Position numbers and translations under genes: made by a program
DNA from: Cytobacillus gottheilii
Lineage (GTDB): Bacteria > Bacillota > Bacilli > Bacillales > Cytobacillaceae
NCBI RefSeq assembly: GCF_001636345.1
Contig: NZ_KV440945.1
Span: 3,305,354-3,369,353, forward strand
Length of the DNA: 64,000 nt
Direction: 5' to 3'
Part shown: positions 16,347-24,311 of the stretch, piece by piece
How positions within the stretch are numbered: position 1 is the first letter of the stretch
Layout of the letters: the number at the start of each line of letters is the position of its first letter
Notes under the pieces: generated by a model
Database searches by the model: none
Told to the model about the DNA's origin: nothing
What the model saw: the letters and a program-made list of their open reading frames with translations, nothing else

Positions 16347-17726
16347 TTAAACCATTTTTTGCGGATCAACCCATTGGTTAAATTCTGCTGTATTAACATA
16401 ACCCGTTTTTAGTGCAGCTTCCCGTAACGTAGTCCCTTCATTAAATGCCAGCTTCGCAATCTCCGCTGCTTTTTCATATCCAATATGAGGATTTAATGCT
16501 GTGACAAGCATAAGTGAATTCTGGACATGCTCTTGAATCATTTCAACATTTGCTTCCAAGCCGACCATGCAATTTTTGTTAAAAGAGGTCATTCCGTCCG
16601 CTAAAAGAGTGACGGATTGAATAAAGTTATAAATGATTACCGGCTTAAAAACATTCAATTCAAAATTCCCCTGACTCGCAGCAAAACCAATGGTTGCATC
16701 GTTTCCAAAGATCTGACTGGCGATCATCGTCAATGCCTCACTCTGTGTCGGGTTTACTTTCCCTGGCATGATGGAGCTGCCAGGTTCATTGGCAGGGATG
16801 GATAATTCACCAATTCCGCTGCGCGGTCCACTTGACAGCCACCTAACATCATTGGCTATTTTCATAAGATCAGCCGCCAGTGCCTTTAGTGTGCCATGAG
16901 CCTGCACCGTTTCACTATGACTCGTCAAAGCCTGGAATTTATTATCAGAGGATTTAAAAGGATAACCAGTAAAACTGGAAATTTCTTTGGCTGTTTCTTC
17001 TCCAAATTGTTTATGTGCATTAATTCCCGTTCCTACAGCAGTCCCGCCAATCGCAAGGTCTTGTAAGTATTTTAAAGCATCTGAAATCATGTGCTGATTT
17101 TTCTCAAGACTGCAGCGCCAGCCGCTGATTTCTTGTCCTAATGTGAGTGGTGTCGCATCCTGCAAATGTGTGCGCCCAATTTTAACGATCGATTGATATG
17201 CTTCTTCTTTTAATTTGATGGTTTGTTTAAGATCGTGCAAAGCAGGCAGGAGATTTTCTGAAAGCCCTTTGTATGCAGCAATATGCATAGCCGTCGGAAA
17301 AGTATCATTCGAGCTTTGTGACATATTGACATCATCATTCGGATGAATGTGCTCATCACTTTTCTCTGCTTCTAAAATTTCATTTCCCCTTTTCGCAATT
17401 ACTTCATTCATATTCATATTCGTTTGTGTTCCACTTCCTGTTTGCCATACTGATAAAGGAAAATGCGTATCCCATTTTCCTTCCAGGATTTCATCACAAG
17501 CTTTTACAATGGCCGAACTCTTTGCTTTTGACAATCCGCTTAATCTTTCATTCACGATTGCAGCTGATCTCTTTAAAACCGCGAAAGCATAGATTAGTTC
17601 CAATGGCATTTTTTCAATGCCGATATTAAAATTCTCCTTGCTCCTCTGCGTTTGGGCACCCCAATATTTATCCGCTGGAACATTGATCTCTCCAAGTGTA
17701 TCTCTTTCAATTCTATATTCACTCAT
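16347..17726 (-). CDS. fumC: Class II fumarate hydratase
   Basis: The 459-aa enzyme hydrates fumarate to malate in the TCA cycle. It carries the superfamily signature [15 protein letters not shown] near residue 317, [15 protein letters not shown] near residue 97, [15 protein letters not shown] near residue 137 and [16 protein letters not shown] near residue 185, all intact. The length equals the usual class II size (about 460 aa; B. subtilis CitG). It is monocistronic between sspB and the ABC exporter genes. Confidence 0.96.
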   Translation of the reverse strand: MSEYRIERDTLGEINVPADKYWGAQTQRSKENFNIGIEKMPLELIYAFAVLKRSAAIVNERLSGLSKAKSSAIVKACDEILEGKWDTHFPLSVWQTGSGTQTNMNMNEVIAKRGNEILEAEKSDEHIHPNDDVNMSQSSNDTFPTAMHIAAYKGLSENLLPALHDLKQTIKLKEEAYQSIVKIGRTHLQDATPLTLGQEISGWRCSLEKNQHMISDALKYLQDLAIGGTAVGTGINAHKQFGEETAKEISSFTGYPFKSSDNKFQALTSHSETVQAHGTLKALAADLMKIANDVRWLSSGPRSGIGELSIPANEPGSSIMPGKVNPTQSEALTMIASQIFGNDATIGFAASQGNFELNVFKPVIIYNFIQSVTLLADGMTSFNKNCMVGLEANVEMIQEHVQNSLMLVTALNPHIGYEKAAEIAKLAFNEGTTLREAALKTGYVNTAEFNQWVDPQKMV

Positions 17727-17840
17727 GTTTCCTTTGTCCCTCCTTAAATTTCTACTACCCTAATATATTCATTTCCCCCATATTTAAACGTTTATAAACA
17801 TATTTGCCAGTTAAAATGAAAAAAGGTGGTGTTTAAATTA

Positions 17841-17910
17841 GTTATGGGTCAGGAAACCTGTCCCTTAGATCCCACATGGATCAAGGAACCTGTCCCCATA
17901 ACCCATAACC
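17841..17910. repeat. Complex inverted/direct repeat with CCTGTCCC motifs
   Basis: GTTATGGG (17841) is inverted as CCCATAAC (17897), which is then repeated. Inside are the direct repeats GGAAACCTGTCCC and GGAACCTGTCCCC and a small ATCC-N5-GGAT hairpin. Elements with the motif GGGACAGGTTCC are, as I recall, dispersed in Bacillus intergenic regions. No gene lies here. Confidence 0.6.
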
Positions 17911-17913
17911 CAT

Positions 17914-17949
17914 AAAAAAAACTGCCTCACGGAAACCCCGCAGACAGTT
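17914..17949 (-). terminator. Terminator after the 27-aa membrane peptide
   Basis: On the minus strand AACTGTCT pairs with AGGCAGTT (one G-U pair), followed by eight Ts. It overlaps the stop codon of the small gene. Confidence 0.75.
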
Positions 17950-18031
17950 ATGCTTTCGCAATAGCATAGCCAATAAAATAACCAAGTATCATAATGCTTG
18001 CTATTGCTAGTGTAATTGAAAAGTCTTCCAT
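17948..18031 (-). CDS. Predicted 27-aa single-span membrane peptide
   Basis: The frame starts MEDFSITLAIASIMILGYF and ends IAKA. It is an acidic N-terminus followed by about 20 hydrophobic residues with GxxxG-like spacing (GYFIGYAIAKA). AAAGGGGGAT lies 8 bp before the ATG and a terminator overlaps the stop, strong signs of a real gene despite its size. It lies downstream of the YheH exporter gene on the same strand, about 105 bp away. The function is unknown; such peptides often modulate membrane complexes. Confidence 0.65.
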   Translation of the reverse strand: MEDFSITLAIASIMILGYFIGYAIAKA

Positions 18032-18136
18032 TTATGTTATCCCCCTTTAAAAGGAATCTTCCTTTTTAACATACCACGCATTAGAAGGGGATTTTCATAC
18101 ATGTCAGTACGATTCTGTGTCCTTTATTTGAACATT

Positions 18137-19897
18137 TTATGAACGAATGCCGAGAGCAGATTCCTTATATAATGATTTTGCCTGCATTTCGTACATTTGC
18201 TGATAAATGCCGCCACTCTCTAAAAGCTCGTCATGAGTACCTTGTTCTTTAATGACACCTTTTTCGAGCACAATTATTCGGTCTGCATTTTTGATCGTTG
18301 ACAGACGATGTGCAATGATAAATGTCGTACGTCCTTGCTTTAAGACATCCATAGCATGCTGAATGATTTCTTCTGTCTCTGTATCAATATTGGAGGTTGC
18401 TTCATCTAAAATAAGAATAGCTGGATCAAAGGCCAATGCTCTTGCAAATGAGATGAGCTGCCGCTGACCGGACGATAACGTGCTTCCTTTTTCAATAACC
18501 GGTTCATCAATGCCTTTTTCCAAGTGTCCCAGCACACGATCGGCACCAACTGCTTTTAATGAAGCTTCTACTTTTTCTCTTGAAATCGTCGGATCATTAA
18601 GATTGACATTAGAAGCAATGGTTCCTGTAAAAAGGTATGGATCCTGTAGCACAATCCCCATATGTTTGCGGATGGATTGTCTTGGCATGGACGTAATATC
18701 TATCCCATCGATCATGATCTTCCCTTTTGATGGATCATAAAATCTGAATAGCAGGTTCATAATTGAACTTTTTCCTGAGCCTGTATGACCCACAAGTGCA
18801 ATTGTTTCTCCTTTTTTCGCTTCAAACGATAAATCCTTCAAAACGTAGTTGTCAGCTTTATAAGCAAAAGAAACATGCTCAAAAACGACATGGCCGTCGT
18901 ATCGAGGAATATTCTTTTCTGACACATTTTCTCCAGTAAGCTGCAAAACTTCAAACACACGGTTCCCGGCTACTAATGACCGTTCAAGCTGTGAAAACTG
19001 GTTAACGACATTTGTTATAGGATTAAATAGTCGAGTTAAATAGTCAACAAAGGCATACAAGGTTCCGGCCGATGCAACCTCCCCAGCTGTAAAAGACTGT
19101 GTGCCAAAGTAGATAATAAAAATCATAAACATAATCAGACGGATCGTATTCACTAGATTAAATGAAGTAGCTGAATCTAAAAACAGCAGCTTTCGCTGAT
19201 TTTCATAATGAGATTCATTCATCTCATCAAATTCTTTTGTCATTTGTTTTTCGCGGCGAAAAGCCTGAATAATCGTCATTCCTTGTATCGATTCATTAAT
19301 CATGGCGTTCAAATCAGCAATTTTTGTCCGAATGATATCATTATATTCAGCTGCATATTTGCGATAAAGAATCATCCATAAATAAACAATCGGGATCATG
19401 ACCAAAGATATGGAAGCCATTTTCCAGTTCAGTATGAATAACGCTGCATACACGCCCAAAATCGATATTGCACTAGTTGCAAAATTGGATAGCACCTGAA
19501 CATATAAATTTCGAATTGCTTCCGTATCATTCGTAACACGTGCAACCACCTTTCCAGCGGGAAGATGATCAAAATATTGAATCGGCAGCTTTTGGATGTG
19601 TCCAAAAACGTCTTTGCGCAATTTTTGAATAATCCTATTAGCGCCCATCTGAAGATAAATATACATAAAATATCTGAGCAGTGCTGTTGCCAGTGCTAAT
19701 ACAAAATATAAGGACAGCAGCCAAGCAATCGGTTCAATTTGCAGATCCCCCACTACCATATGCTCATCAATAATATATTTAGCTATAAACGGACCTGCAA
19801 GCTCTGTCAAAACTGCGATCGATAAGAAAAACAATCCTAAAAAAATCGGTTTCTTAAAATACATGGCATATTGAAATAATTGTTTACCTGTGCTCAT
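18137..19897 (-). CDS. yheH: Heterodimeric multidrug ABC exporter half, YheH/BmrD-like
   Basis: The 586-aa half-transporter has a six-helix type IV exporter domain (residues 1-310) and an ABC domain with Walker A GHTGSGKSS near residue 369, a degenerate signature LSSGQRQL near residue 470 and a canonical Walker B ILILDEATSNID with catalytic Glu. Its partner YheI has the reverse pattern, so the pair has one complete and one degenerate ATP site, as in BmrCD of B. subtilis. It is shorter than the BmrD I recall (about 670 aa) and lacks that protein's extra domain. It starts 1 bp after the yheI stop. Confidence 0.9.
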   Translation of the reverse strand: MSTGKQLFQYAMYFKKPIFLGLFFLSIAVLTELAGPFIAKYIIDEHMVVGDLQIEPIAWLLSLYFVLALATALLRYFMYIYLQMGANRIIQKLRKDVFGHIQKLPIQYFDHLPAGKVVARVTNDTEAIRNLYVQVLSNFATSAISILGVYAALFILNWKMASISLVMIPIVYLWMILYRKYAAEYNDIIRTKIADLNAMINESIQGMTIIQAFRREKQMTKEFDEMNESHYENQRKLLFLDSATSFNLVNTIRLIMFMIFIIYFGTQSFTAGEVASAGTLYAFVDYLTRLFNPITNVVNQFSQLERSLVAGNRVFEVLQLTGENVSEKNIPRYDGHVVFEHVSFAYKADNYVLKDLSFEAKKGETIALVGHTGSGKSSIMNLLFRFYDPSKGKIMIDGIDITSMPRQSIRKHMGIVLQDPYLFTGTIASNVNLNDPTISREKVEASLKAVGADRVLGHLEKGIDEPVIEKGSTLSSGQRQLISFARALAFDPAILILDEATSNIDTETEEIIQHAMDVLKQGRTTFIIAHRLSTIKNADRIIVLEKGVIKEQGTHDELLESGGIYQQMYEMQAKSLYKESALGIRS

Positions 19898-19898
19898 T

Positions 19899-21641
19899 TT
19901 ATGCCTCGCCTCCTTCTAGCTGCTGGCGGTCATATTGCTCTTTGTACCAGCCTTTTTGCTGCAGGAGCTCTTCATGTGTACCTTGTTCAATAACTTGCCC
20001 GTTATCCAAAACAATGATTAAATCTGCATGCTGTATTCCGGAGAGACGATGTGTGGTGATAATCGTTGTTTTATCACTTCGTTCGCTCTGTATATTTTTG
20101 ATAATACTCGTCTCTGTCTTTGCATCCACTGCAGATAACGAATCATCAAGGATCAAAATTTCTGGATCTTTTATTAATGCGCGTGCGATGGAAACACGCT
20201 GCTTTTGACCACCAGATAAAGAGACACCTTTTTCTCCTACAAGGGTATTTAATCCATCAGGCAGATTTTCTAAATCCTTAGTAAAGTGAGCAAGGTGAAT
20301 CGCCTTATTAATTTCCTCTTCAGAAGCATTTTCTTTTCCAAAAAGGATATTTTCTCTAATCGTCCTTGAAAATAAAACATGATCCTGCGGCACATAGCCG
20401 ATCCAATCCAGGATTTGATCTTTCGTTTGTGAAGCTATATCCACATTGTTAATACTTAGTCTGCCTTCTCCAATTGGATATTCACGGAGCAATTGTCTTA
20501 AAAAAGTTGTTTTTCCAGCACCTGTTTTGCCAACAATTCCAAGTGTTTCACCCTTCTTCAAGGCTAATGAGATTTCCTGCAGGTTTTTCACCTGACTTGT
20601 TGGATACTGGAACATTAATGATGTAAAACCAATTGAATCAGGGCTTTTCACAGCAATCGGAGATACGCTATCACGAACATCTGCCTGATAATTCAACGTT
20701 TCTTGCACACGATCAAGCGATGCATTTCCCTGCTGCATGACATTAATCAGTTCTCCAATGGCAAAAATGGGCCAAACAACGATTCCTAAGTAAACATTGA
20801 ATGTAACAAGCTGGCCGACTGTAAGCTCTCCTGCTGATACGAGAACAGCTCCATAACCAATCGCCACAACATAACTGATACCCGTTCCAATTTTCGTTAT
20901 TGGATTAAAAAGTGCATTGATTTTCACAGTATCCATATTCTTTTGGTATACATCCTCCGACATGTCAGCGAAGTTCTTTTCATCCTTCTTTTCCTGCACA
21001 TATGCGCGTACAACCCGGACACCTGCAACAGATTCAAGAACATTGTCATTTAGCACACCAAACGAATCCTGAGCAAGCATATACCTCTCGTGTACAAGCT
21101 TTCCAAGATACTGAATAAGTACCGCCATAATCGGGACAGGCAGCATCGCGAAAAAAGTCAGCTTCCATGAAATTAAGAAACCCATTGCACAAATAATGGC
21201 TCCCATGTAAAGAGTCGAGTCAATTAATGTCATAATACCGAAGCCAGCTGTCAGAGAAACAGCATTTAAATCATTCGTTGCCCGGGCCATTAAGTCACCA
21301 GTCCGGTTTTTTTCATAAAATGTAGGTGTCATCTTCAAAAACTGAAGCATCAGCTTTCGGCGCATAATCTTTTCTAAATCAATAGCACCGCGAAATAAAC
21401 GGTATTGCCAAATAAAGTTTAAAATATATCCGCCTATAATAATGCCAATAAAAATATAAACATACTGCATTAGATTTGCTCTGGTAAATTCTCCAGACGT
21501 AATCTGATCAATAATTTCTCCCAGCAAAAAGGGAGGAATGACCTCTAAGACACTTGCAATGATCAGCAATACAATTGCTATTGTATATTGCTTCCAATAC
21601 TGTTTAAAAAACCAGCCTAGCTTTCCTAATACATCAAACAT
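19899..21641 (-). CDS. yheI: Heterodimeric multidrug ABC exporter half, YheI/BmrC-like
   Basis: This 580-aa protein has the N-terminus MFDVLGKLGWFFKQYW typical of YheI and about 585 aa in the family. Six membrane helices precede an ABC domain with Walker A GKTGAGKTT near residue 375, a perfect LSGGQKQR near residue 478 and a Walker B with Asp in place of the catalytic Glu (ILILDDSLSAVD). This makes it the degenerate-site partner of YheH. It exports drugs in B. subtilis, induced by translation inhibitors. Upstream lie a 21-aa leader ORF and a terminator hairpin, suggesting attenuation control. Confidence 0.93.
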   Translation of the reverse strand: MFDVLGKLGWFFKQYWKQYTIAIVLLIIASVLEVIPPFLLGEIIDQITSGEFTRANLMQYVYIFIGIIIGGYILNFIWQYRLFRGAIDLEKIMRRKLMLQFLKMTPTFYEKNRTGDLMARATNDLNAVSLTAGFGIMTLIDSTLYMGAIICAMGFLISWKLTFFAMLPVPIMAVLIQYLGKLVHERYMLAQDSFGVLNDNVLESVAGVRVVRAYVQEKKDEKNFADMSEDVYQKNMDTVKINALFNPITKIGTGISYVVAIGYGAVLVSAGELTVGQLVTFNVYLGIVVWPIFAIGELINVMQQGNASLDRVQETLNYQADVRDSVSPIAVKSPDSIGFTSLMFQYPTSQVKNLQEISLALKKGETLGIVGKTGAGKTTFLRQLLREYPIGEGRLSINNVDIASQTKDQILDWIGYVPQDHVLFSRTIRENILFGKENASEEEINKAIHLAHFTKDLENLPDGLNTLVGEKGVSLSGGQKQRVSIARALIKDPEILILDDSLSAVDAKTETSIIKNIQSERSDKTTIITTHRLSGIQHADLIIVLDNGQVIEQGTHEELLQQKGWYKEQYDRQQLEGGEA

Positions 21642-21777
21642 AATTTACACCTGCTTTCTCTTTCAGTAAGCCGAAGCTACCCTCCATCCAGCAACACCTT
21701 TTTAAAATTCAGTTGGGTTTGTCTGTTCCAAATCATCATCCGCCAGCTCCTTTTATTTCGAGTCACTAAATTTAGGC

Positions 21778-21848
21778 AAAAATAAAGATGCATACCCAAA
21801 AAGAGCATGCATCTCATCTTAGGAGGTATAGCGATTTGCTCATACCTC
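21778..21848 (-). promoter_or_regulatory. Putative transcription attenuator of yheIH
   Basis: On the minus strand, after the leader stop, a 7-bp hairpin (GAGGTAT, 21842-21848, with ATACCTC, 21823-21829) is followed by an 8-bp terminator hairpin (AGATGCAT/ATGCATCT, 21786-21814) and TTTATTTTT. GAGCA in the loop of the first hairpin can pair with TGCTC in the second, a possible antiterminator. B. subtilis bmrCD is controlled by ribosome-mediated attenuation at the bmrB leader; this arrangement is analogous. Confidence 0.65.
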
Positions 21849-21867
21849 ACGTATAATTGCCAGAAGT

Positions 21868-21933
21868 TTACGCGAAATTCGGATATGAACAATGTATGAA
21901 GTTGGATTTATATACTAGTCTTTTCATTTTCAT
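21868..21933 (-). CDS. Leader peptide of the yheIH attenuator (BmrB-like role)
   Basis: This 21-aa frame begins MKMKRLVYKSNFIH and ends NFA. It has one of the best ribosome sites in the region, AAGGAGG 8 bp before the ATG at 21933. The stop lies 20 nt before the first attenuator hairpin. Position and strong initiation but a tiny product suggest that translation itself is the signal: a drug-stalled ribosome would alter folding of the downstream hairpins. It is shorter than the bmrB leader I recall from B. subtilis (about 54 aa). Confidence 0.65.
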   Translation of the reverse strand: MKMKRLVYKSNFIHCSYPNFA

Positions 21934-22038
21934 TGTTCTCTCCTCCTTTTTTGTAAAAATATTAGTGCTCTTGAAGATTACCATTTTTTTCTGATAATTG
22001 TCAACAGTCAGAAGTCCGTATTTACACTTTTTAGAGTA

Positions 22039-22359
22039 TTACCCTTCTTCCACATATACCGCCGTTCCATAAGCAATGATTTCGGCAGCATTTTGCATAA
22101 CCCCCGCTGTCTGCAGACGCATACCAATGATCGCATTTGCACCTTTGCTCCTCGCATCTTCCACCATTCGTCCAATTGCTTTTTGACGCGCTTCCTCCAT
22201 CATCTCAGTGTACTCCGAAATCTCACCGCCAACAATCGTCTTTAATCCTGCAAGAATGTCTTTTCCGATATGTTTTGACTGAATGGTACCTCCTCTGACA
22301 AACCCTTTCCATTCTTTAATGACCTTGCCTGGTACTGTATCAGTAGTTGTGATAATCAT
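22039..22359 (-). CDS. YbjQ-family (DUF74) protein
   Basis: The 106-aa protein matches the YbjQ/DUF74 family: N-terminal ITTTDTVPGKVIKEWKGFVRG, central GGEISEYTEMMEEARQKA and C-terminal GANAIIGMRLQTA plus EIIAYGTAV. Members form beta-rich pentamers and were once called heavy-metal binding; their function is uncertain. GAGGAGG lies 9 bp upstream of the ATG. It overlaps the preceding small membrane gene by 20 bp, so it is the last gene of the sigY operon here. Confidence 0.9.
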   Translation of the reverse strand: MIITTTDTVPGKVIKEWKGFVRGGTIQSKHIGKDILAGLKTIVGGEISEYTEMMEEARQKAIGRMVEDARSKGANAIIGMRLQTAGVMQNAAEIIAYGTAVYVEEG

Positions 22360-22543
22360 TTTGATCGTCCTCCTCTTTTTCTTTTTTACGCTCTGCTATT
22401 AAAACGATTATTAATATAATGACAGCAGCAAAGTATAGGATATAAAAAATAATGGCAGTCCAAATATGAATAAATAACATAACAAAACAAACCAATTGTC
22501 CTAAGAGTGCTAACCATAAAAGCCATTGTTTCATTCTCTGCAT
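22340..22543 (-). CDS. Small two-span membrane protein in the sigY operon (YxlE position)
   Basis: This 67-aa protein (start ATG at 22543, MQRMKQWLLWLALLGQ) has two hydrophobic spans (residues 6-25 and 28-52) and a Lys/Glu/Asp-rich tail. It lies third after sigY, the place of YxlE in the B. subtilis sigY-yxlCDE cluster. It lacks clear PLDc_N motifs, so I do not assign the name. It probably helps hold the anti-sigma complex in the membrane. Confidence 0.7.
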   Translation of the reverse strand: MQRMKQWLLWLALLGQLVCFVMLFIHIWTAIIFYILYFAAVIILIIVLIAERKKEKEEDDQNDYHNY

Positions 22544-22557
22544 AGGCACCATTTCCT

Positions 22558-22767
22558 TTACCTTTTATCGTCCTTCCTCCATTGCTTTTTAATAAAAAAT
22601 ATATATACCAGCAATGGAACTGGAGCTTGAATCATGCCGATAACTCCCCAAAACCAATAATTATGTCCGTTTTTTCTTGCATCTCTAAACAAAAAGACGC
22701 TTTGACAAATCAATATGACTGCCGCACAGATAATAACGGGTAGAGAATGTTCAACCTCGGTATTCAT
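22558..22767 (-). CDS. yxlD: YxlD-like sigma-Y anti-sigma component
   Basis: The 69-aa membrane protein has two helices with the PLDc_N-type signature FLFRDARKNGHNYWFWGVIG between them (residues 26-45). B. subtilis YxlD is a similar 68-aa protein required with YxlE for sigma-Y inhibition. Its ATG overlaps the yxlC stop by 4 bp (ATGA). Family and gene order both support the assignment. Confidence 0.82.
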   Translation of the reverse strand: MNTEVEHSLPVIICAAVILICQSVFLFRDARKNGHNYWFWGVIGMIQAPVPLLVYIFFIKKQWRKDDKR

Positions 22768-23099
22768 AACTGTCTCCCCCTTTTCCGGGAACTAGACAAG
22801 GTGCCATAGATCAGTATGAGCAGGAAAACAGCTATTTGAATCAGAATAAAAATCTTTGGACTGCTATACAGCGTGAATAGGACGAAGCAAAGAACGGTTA
22901 ATCCTATGAAGGCAAAGAGCCAATTGTCCCGATGCTGCTTTTTCTTAATATGCTGTATTTGATGCGCAGTATACCGTTCAAACCAATCTAAACCCCTGCT
23001 TTCTTCCTCAACACTATTATCTAATCCGCTCAGACCGCGAACAAGCTCTTCTTCTATTCTTTTCAGGTCCACATCTTGCCTATTTTGATTCTCTTCCAT
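22764..23099 (-). CDS. yxlC: YxlC-like sigma-Y anti-sigma component
   Basis: The 111-aa protein has an acidic, soluble N-terminal half (DVDLKRIEEELVRGLSGLDN) likely to face sigma-Y, then two membrane spans (about residues 57-75 and 80-100). B. subtilis YxlC has about 106 aa and the same plan. It overlaps the sigY 3' end by 20 bp, typical of sigma/anti-sigma pairs. Confidence 0.8.
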   Translation of the reverse strand: MEENQNRQDVDLKRIEEELVRGLSGLDNSVEEESRGLDWFERYTAHQIQHIKKKQHRDNWLFAFIGLTVLCFVLFTLYSSPKIFILIQIAVFLLILIYGTLSSSRKRGRQL

Positions 23100-23616
23100 C
23101 TGCCTTCAGCTCCTTTCTGATCGCTTCGATCCCATTGTGTACCCTTGATTTTATGGTCCCTTCGGATTTATTCATCATCTCAGCAATATCAGCGTAAGAA
23201 TAGCCGTAATAATGCTTTAATATGATCGGTATTCTCATGTTATCTGAAAGAGTGCCAAGTACCTGCATCGTATCATTCCAGTCTTCATTATGGTATTCGA
23301 TCTGCCATCTCATTTGGCGTTGATGGATCTGTTCCTGTCTCCATAACTGATATCGGCTGTTTTTCCGTTTGCTATCTACATATACATTTGTAGCAATTGT
23401 AATCAGCCATGAAGAAAACTTTGCTTCACCTTTATATAAGGAAATCTTCTCGATCGCCTTTGCCATTGTTTCTTGTGTTAGGTCTTCGGCTGTATACTTG
23501 TTCATTGTAAGCTTGATGCAATATTTAAAAAGGAAAGGATAATGTGTATGCAGCAGCACTGCCAGGGATTGCTGGTCACCTCTTTTAGCTTTTCTTATTA
23601 ATACCTTATCTTCCAT
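23080..23616 (-). CDS. sigY: ECF RNA polymerase sigma factor SigY
   Basis: This about 178-aa protein has the two ECF regions: sigma-2 (residues about 15-85, with the -10 recognition segment AEDLTQETMAKAIEK and FSSWLITIATN) and sigma-4 (residues about 115-170, with YYGYSYADIAEMMNKSEGTI then KSRVHNGIE). I start it at the ATG at 23616, 7 bp after GGGGG; the longer frame from 23640 runs through that site. yxlC, yxlD and a YxlE-position gene follow. A sigma-Y-type promoter precedes it, implying autoregulation. Confidence 0.88.
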   Translation of the reverse strand: MEDKVLIRKAKRGDQQSLAVLLHTHYPFLFKYCIKLTMNKYTAEDLTQETMAKAIEKISLYKGEAKFSSWLITIATNVYVDSKRKNSRYQLWRQEQIHQRQMRWQIEYHNEDWNDTMQVLGTLSDNMRIPIILKHYYGYSYADIAEMMNKSEGTIKSRVHNGIEAIRKELKADGRESK

Positions 23617-23651
23617 CCAAATCCCCCGCTTCTGCTTCACTCTATCTATAT

Positions 23652-23676
23652 GACGAATAAGTCGGACAAAAGTTCA
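23652..23676 (-). promoter_or_regulatory. Sigma-Y autoregulatory promoter
   Basis: On the minus strand TGAACT and CGTC are separated by 16 nt, matching the sigma-Y consensus I recall from B. subtilis (TGAAC and CGTC). It ends 36 bp before the sigY ATG. Confidence 0.7.
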
Positions 23677-23830
23677 TTTTTATTTTTACATTTTTCCTGA
23701 GATGATTTTTTCCATGACACTATGTCTGCTGACATAAATGAATTAGTGCGATACACCGGCAGGAAAACGCTTGCCTTAAAGTAGAAATCCACCTAGCTCT
23801 GTAACAAAAAAACAGTATTGTCGTACAATT

Positions 23831-23858
23831 TAGGACTAATGTAACGATTTTAGTCCTA
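23831..23858. promoter_or_regulatory. Perfect 9-bp inverted repeat between two stress promoters
   Basis: TAGGACTAA and TTAGTCCTA are exact inverse copies with a 10-nt spacer. No T-run follows, so a terminator is unlikely. Centred 36 bp before the sigma-B -35 box, it looks like an operator. The rest of 23677-23963 shows no gene. Confidence 0.5.
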
Positions 23859-23880
23859 TTATCACATTTTCCTTTGAACG

Positions 23881-23906
23881 GTTTACTTTGTTTTTTCCAC
23901 GGGTAT
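23881..23906 (+). promoter_or_regulatory. Sigma-B-type promoter of the HPr-like/usp operon
   Basis: GTTTAC and GGGTAT with a 14-nt spacer match the general-stress sigma-B consensus (GTTTAA, 12-15 nt, GGGTAT) almost perfectly. The downstream universal stress protein gene fits. Confidence 0.75.
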
Positions 23907-23963
23907 TTTTCAGATAACAAAGCAAAGTGATCAGATATTACATCATTAAAAGGAGTTTTTATC

Positions 23964-24278
23964 ATGAATAAAATCGAATCAGCATCAGTAATCATAAAAA
24001 ACAAATTATCTATGAAAACAATTTTAGATCTATATCAAAAAAGCAAAAGCTTCAATGGCTCAGCATTCTTATATAGCGGAAATAAACTGACTCAGGTTAA
24101 AAACCTGCCTAAACTGGTATCTTTCTTATTAACCGTCACTCCTGGAAGTATTGTAAAAATTATTGTGGAGGGCAGCAGTTCAGAAAAACACCTGCAAAGC
24201 ATAGCAGACATCTGTCAGCAGTCCCACAGTAAACATTCTCTCAAAAGCAATACATCTTATAACTCAATCCAGATTTAA
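23964..24278 (+). CDS. HPr-like protein lacking the phosphorylatable histidine
   Basis: This 104-aa protein aligns with HPr of the sugar phosphotransferase system over most of its length: LYQKSKSFNGSAFLYSGNKL corresponds to the HPr strand after helix 1, followed by KNLPKLVSFLLTVTPGS and VKIIVEGSSSEKHL. The active-site block GxHARP is replaced by IIKNKLSMKTI, with no His, and no Ser46-type context remains. It therefore cannot carry PEP-derived phosphate at the usual site and may be a regulator or decoy. AAAAGGAG precedes the ATG. It is transcribed with the uspA-like gene 33 bp downstream, behind a sigma-B-type promoter. Confidence 0.65.
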   Translation: MNKIESASVIIKNKLSMKTILDLYQKSKSFNGSAFLYSGNKLTQVKNLPKLVSFLLTVTPGSIVKIIVEGSSSEKHLQSIADICQQSHSKHSLKSNTSYNSIQI

Positions 24279-24311
24279 TTCTTATTAAAATTGCTAAGGA
24301 AGGTGATGGCC

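Noticed and set aside
18040..18070. AAAAGGAA/TTCCTTTT hairpin as a terminator of yheH
   Set aside because: The loop would be only two bases and no T-run follows on the minus strand.
21677..21892. 71-codon frame upstream of yheI
   Set aside because: It starts at a TTG without a ribosome site and runs through both attenuator hairpins; the 21-codon leader at 21868-21933 in another frame has the strong site.
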